A stretch of 64,000 bases of DNA from Lachnospiraceae bacterium (GTDB lineage: Bacteria; Bacillota; Clostridia; Lachnospirales; Lachnospiraceae): assembly GCA_017427685.1 (NCBI GenBank), contig JAFRSH010000014.1, positions 78,916 through 142,915 on the forward strand, in the 5' to 3' direction. Below, one piece after another: positions 60,864 through 64,000 of the stretch (position 1 is the first letter of the stretch; each line of letters opens with the position of its first letter). Under the pieces are notes generated by a model. The model was not told where the DNA came from. It was given only the letters and a program-made list of their open reading frames with translations, and did no database searches. The position numbers and the translations under genes are program-made.

Positions 60864-62129
60864 ATGGACGAGGAAAGAACACTGATTTTGGGGATGGATA
60901 TCTGTGACGGTTCGCTGCAGCTCGCATACCTTGACGAGCGCGGCGAGATGGTCAGCGTTTCTCCTTTTGGCAACGACGTCGGCAAATACAGGATCCCCAC
61001 GGCCATCTGCACGGATCCGCAGTACAAGGAATGGTACTGCGGGAACGACGCGATGAGGATGAAGGGCAGAGAAGGGATCGCTTATTTCGACGACCTTGTC
61101 GAGCGCGCGAAGGCCGACGACGGAGAGCCGGCACTCGGAGGACTCACTCCCACGGCGCTTCTGACGCACTTCTTCAGGATAGTGCTCACGGCGCTCAGAG
61201 AGAAGACCGGCGGGCAGATCATCAAGGGACTCGTCGTTTCGATCAAGAAAGAGGACGAAGCGGCGAAACAGGCGATAGAAAGAGCGCTCGGACAGCTCGG
61301 GATCGAGAGCGACAGGCTTCTCATAATCGGACATCCCGAGGCGTTCATGAACTACGTGGTCTCGCAGAACAAAGACATCTGGATCAACGATGTCGGGATG
61401 TTCTACCTGTCGCAGGACGCCTTTGAATTCTACAGGCTGACGTTCGGCAGGAAACAGGGACCTGTGTGCGTCGTGACCGAAAGAACAGATCTTTCGGGCT
61501 ACGTGGACGGGGCGCAGATCATCAGGGGCGACACGACCGATGCGGTGACGGGCTTTAAAGAAGCCGTCTCCAAGATGATCAACAAGCAGATGGTTTCGGC
61601 ACTGTACTTTACGGGACCCGGTTTCGAGAGTGCATGGGCCGACGAAGTCCTCAAGGGACTGTGTGCGGGCAGGAGGATCTTCAGAGGTCAGAACCTCTTT
61701 GTGAAGGGCTCCGGCTACAAATCCCGCAGGACCTTCGCACCCGGGCAGGACGAGGAAGAATTCGTCTACATCGCGCCCGATGCCCTCAAGAGCAGCATCT
61801 CACTCAGGGCATACAAGGACGGAGGTTATGAGGAAGCGATGCTCGCCGATATCGGCACACCGTTCTCGCAGGCATCGAAGAAGGTGGAGGTCATCATGGA
61901 TGAGACCAACGAGCTCGACCTGATCGTCCACAACGTACTTAAGAAGGATTTTGTCTGCGCCATCATGACACTTGACAATCTTGAAGAAAGAAATGACAGA
62001 TCCGTTAAGGTAAGCATCACACTCAAATTCGCAGACCGTGACACGTGCGTTATCACAGTCAGGGACATCGGATTCGGTGAGATCAGAGATACAACCTACA
62101 GGATTTGGGAGCAGATACTGAAGATATGA
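60864..62129 (+). CDS. DUF5716-like protein with Hsp70/actin (ASKHA)-type nucleotide-binding fold
   Basis: The 421-residue cytoplasmic protein starts LILGMDICDGSLQLAYLD, a phosphate-1-like loop with Asp12 followed by D-G-S. Later INDVGMFYLS resembles phosphate 2, and LYFTGPGFESAW followed by a helix and KGSGYKSR resembles the adenosine loop. A C-terminal beta-rich region (about 320-421) could be a substrate-binding-like part. From memory it fits DUF5716. GGGGAA precedes ATG 60864; an in-frame TTG one codon earlier is less likely. It overlaps the next gene at ATGA. It may be the ATP-driven core of this cluster. Confidence 0.72.
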   Translation: MDEERTLILGMDICDGSLQLAYLDERGEMVSVSPFGNDVGKYRIPTAICTDPQYKEWYCGNDAMRMKGREGIAYFDDLVERAKADDGEPALGGLTPTALLTHFFRIVLTALREKTGGQIIKGLVVSIKKEDEAAKQAIERALGQLGIESDRLLIIGHPEAFMNYVVSQNKDIWINDVGMFYLSQDAFEFYRLTFGRKQGPVCVVTERTDLSGYVDGAQIIRGDTTDAVTGFKEAVSKMINKQMVSALYFTGPGFESAWADEVLKGLCAGRRIFRGQNLFVKGSGYKSRRTFAPGQDEEEFVYIAPDALKSSISLRAYKDGGYEEAMLADIGTPFSQASKKVEVIMDETNELDLIVHNVLKKDFVCAIMTLDNLEERNDRSVKVSITLKFADRDTCVITVRDIGFGEIRDTTYRIWEQILKI

Positions 62130-62971
62130 GCAGAGTCATCTTGTGTTCCGGCAAAAGGGCTGATGTGCCCTTCGTGATGAAGGCTTCAGGGCGTAAGGTT
62201 TACACCGTGGAGGAGCTTTGCTATTGCCTTCGTGACGAGCTTGAGACACTTGACGGCGACACACTCGGCAGAGAACTTGCCGATTTCCTCGGACGGGAGC
62301 TCGGTCTTACCGAGAGAGCACAGACACTCCGCAAGCTCGTCGATGAAGGAAGCGAGCTCAAGAGCCGCCTCGTGGTGGTCCTCTGCGCGAGCGACCTCTA
62401 CACGGCTCCCGAGATCAACGAGATATGCGAAGACTTCGAAAAGAACCTGAACATGACGCCTCTGCTCCGTGCCAAGAAGATCGCCGACAGGAATCTTCTC
62501 GAAGGGCGCAGTAAGGTCGCCCTGAGCGGCTACAGGGACATCCTTTCGGATGAGCGGATCACCGAACTCTCCGACAGCGACCTTTCCGCGGTGCTTCACA
62601 ACTGCGGTGTCATCCAGATGAGGCTCGGATACCCTGAGGAAGCGGCATCACTGTTCCTGAGGGCGTACGCTCACAGCGACGAACAGGAGACGGTACGCAG
62701 TTACCTGCTCGCGCTCAAGCTGCTTGGCGACGAGGAAAGATACATTAAAGAAGCAATGAGGCTGTTTGACAGCGGAGAGATACTCAAAGATCTTGAGGAC
62801 GAGATAGGAACAGTCCTCGAGCGGTTCGAGGAGGGCGGCAATCTCGATTGCGTCGAGAGGCTTAAGGGTCTTCTCGAGGACAACAGTCCTGCCGAATTCG
62901 ACAGGATGTCGCACGAGATAGTCGGTGAACTGAAGGCTTCTTACAGAGCCGATATCGAAAGCATGGAATAA
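62126..62971 (+). CDS. TPR-like helical-repeat protein
   Basis: The 281-residue cytoplasmic protein starts at ATG 62126, overlapping the upstream stop by four bases. Residues 15-100 are mixed helical (VYTVEELCYCLRDELE). Residues about 110-240 show TPR-like helix pairs (AKKIADRNLLEGRSKVALSG, HNCGVIQMRLGYPEEAASLF, LRAYAHSDEQETVRSYLLAL). It is translationally coupled to the ASKHA protein and may be its co-chaperone-like partner. No family name is recognised. Confidence 0.75.
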   Translation: MSRVILCSGKRADVPFVMKASGRKVYTVEELCYCLRDELETLDGDTLGRELADFLGRELGLTERAQTLRKLVDEGSELKSRLVVVLCASDLYTAPEINEICEDFEKNLNMTPLLRAKKIADRNLLEGRSKVALSGYRDILSDERITELSDSDLSAVLHNCGVIQMRLGYPEEAASLFLRAYAHSDEQETVRSYLLALKLLGDEERYIKEAMRLFDSGEILKDLEDEIGTVLERFEEGGNLDCVERLKGLLEDNSPAEFDRMSHEIVGELKASYRADIESME

Positions 62972-62987
62972 CGAAACGGGGTTAGAG

Positions 62988-64000
62988 ATGGGTTTATTCA
63001 GACGATCCAAAAAGAAAAAAGAGGCTTTGACCGATCAGGATCCGGTTCTGCGGTGGATGACCGTCGACGAAGCGCTCGCATACAGCAGCGGTGATACTTC
63101 GGTGCTTGAGAAGGCGGTCGGCAAGATCGCCTACGAGTACAAGATCATGGCGCGCGAGCTTTCCGAAAAGCAGGAGGAGATCAAGCAGGATTACACGCTT
63201 GATACCGAGCTTCTCGGGGACGTCAAGAGATTCGAGATGCTGCCGGAGAAGACGAGGGCATCGATAGTGGATTCGGCGAGGCTCATCATGAACCTCGGAG
63301 ACGAAAGGACAAGGTTCCAGAACAAGGAACGAAAGATCTCCGGTGAGCAGAAGAGGAGCATGGCTCAGTACGATGCACTCCTCCCCGAGAAGCTCGAGGA
63401 GATCAGACAAAAAGAAGAATACCTCATGCTTGTGGAGGAGGACATGCGCAAGCTTGAGGGTGAGAAGGGCATCATAGCCTACGAGAGGGAGAGAGCGGTC
63501 GAAAAACGCAGGTTCCTCGGTAAGTTCTCGGCCTTTGTGGCAGCGGCGGCACTGCTCATATTCATCCTGCTGCTGGTACTTATGAAGAACGGCAACGACA
63601 AGCTCATGCCCGCATTCTTCGTGACGGGTGTGGCCGTTATCGGATTCGCTTTATACTACTTCCTCACCATGAGGGAATGTGCCATGGTGATCCACAAATG
63701 CGACATCTCGAACAACAGGGCGTTGCAGCTCCTCAACAAGGTTAAGATCAAGTACGTCAACACCTCCGGGACGCTTCAGTACATGTACGAGAAGTACCAT
63801 GTCAAAGGCTACAGCGAGCTCAAGAACACGTGGGAAGAGTACGTACACGAGAAAGAGTCCGAGAAGATGTACGCCAGCAACACGAGGCTTCTCGCGGGTT
63901 ACGAACAGACACTCCTCGACGAGCTTCATCATGAGGGATTCGTTCATCCCCAGTCGCTTGTTTCGGAGCCCGAGATACTCTTTAACAGGGCCGAGATGCA
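62988..64000 (+). CDS. coiled-coil membrane protein, 3' end outside the window
   Basis: The frame is open from ATG 62988 to the right edge (337 codons). The N-terminal MGLFRRSKKKKE is very basic. Residues about 40-170 are charged and probably coiled coil (ELSEKQEEIKQDY, KLEEIRQKEEYLMLVEEDM). Two adjacent transmembrane helices follow at about 178-198 and 204-224 (FSAFVAAAALLIFILLLVLM, FFVTGVAVIGFALYYFL), then another charged helical region. It follows the TPR-like gene by 16 bp and could link the cytoplasmic components to the membrane. A GGGGTTAGAG site precedes the start. Confidence 0.8.
   Translation, partial: MGLFRRSKKKKEALTDQDPVLRWMTVDEALAYSSGDTSVLEKAVGKIAYEYKIMARELSEKQEEIKQDYTLDTELLGDVKRFEMLPEKTRASIVDSARLIMNLGDERTRFQNKERKISGEQKRSMAQYDALLPEKLEEIRQKEEYLMLVEEDMRKLEGEKGIIAYERERAVEKRRFLGKFSAFVAAAALLIFILLLVLMKNGNDKLMPAFFVTGVAVIGFALYYFLTMRECAMVIHKCDISNNRALQLLNKVKIKYVNTSGTLQYMYEKYHVKGYSELKNTWEEYVHEKESEKMYASNTRLLAGYEQTLLDELHHEGFVHPQSLVSEPEILFNRAEM

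Noticed and set aside
1..64000. tRNA or rRNA genes
   Set aside because: No cloverleaf with the conserved T-loop and no rRNA signature was noticed on either strand by eye; a tRNAscan-SE run would be decisive.

Overview
The window looks like chromosomal DNA of a polysaccharide-degrading Gram-positive anaerobe of the Lachnospiraceae type (Butyrivibrio and relatives). The signs are several glycoside hydrolases (GH2, GH5, GH10), lysine-rich bacterial Ig-like (Big_2) modules on exported proteins, no LPXTG anchors, sigma-A promoters, strong Shine-Dalgarno sites, a T-tract-terminated lysine riboswitch ahead of dapA, and a cluster resembling the uncharacterised DUF5716/DUF5717 families. Taxonomy is inferred from gene content only. 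I saw no rRNA, tRNA, CRISPR array or intact insertion sequence.

Layout. 1-8290: end of a SpoU/TrmH methyltransferase, a DUF1016 PD-(D/E)XK nuclease, a GH2 glycosidase with an MFS transporter, a membrane-anchored serpin, and asd. 8359-18590: a 3380-residue exported protein behind a structured leader. 18834-21273: an AAA ATPase (DUF4143 type), a 32-bp tandem repeat and a decayed second ATPase. 21360-23549: promoter, lysine riboswitch, dapA, dapB, terminator; with asd this gives three diaminopimelate/lysine-branch genes. 23690-25263: a tyrosine phosphatase and a Phd/VapC-like toxin-antitoxin pair. 25308-27476 (minus): dusB, coaX and a small conserved gene. 27837-32836: a secreted GH5 enzyme, then a zinc-type metal operon (HMA chaperone, P1B ATPase, SmtB-like repressor, ZIP transporter) behind a palindromic operator. 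32846-38061: an oligopeptide-type ABC importer in which permease C and both ATPases are one polypeptide and a hairpin element splits the operon. 38062-43944: a GH5 remnant, a VWA protein with an HTH-like partner, infC-rpmI-rplT, and an HTH-like protein overlapping a Ser/Thr kinase. 44057-48279: an Ig-fused solute-binding protein, a GH10 xylanase and an AraC regulator. 48280-49340: a hairpin-rich region and a structured leader RNA.

49341-64000 is the most interesting part. It encodes an HELGH membrane protease-like protein, a 2356-residue exported protein with an expanded DnaJ-type zinc-finger array, a 1175-residue DUF5717-like protein, a DUF5716-like protein with Hsp70/actin-fold motifs, a helical-repeat protein and a coiled-coil membrane protein that runs off the window. 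The mix of Hsp70-like, DnaJ-like and TPR-like parts across the membrane suggests an undescribed envelope assembly or folding apparatus. That function is inference.

Recurrent themes are short dispersed GGTCCC/GGGACC palindromes after stop codons, multi-hairpin leaders before several genes, and one HTH-like domain paired once with a VWA protein and once with a kinase.
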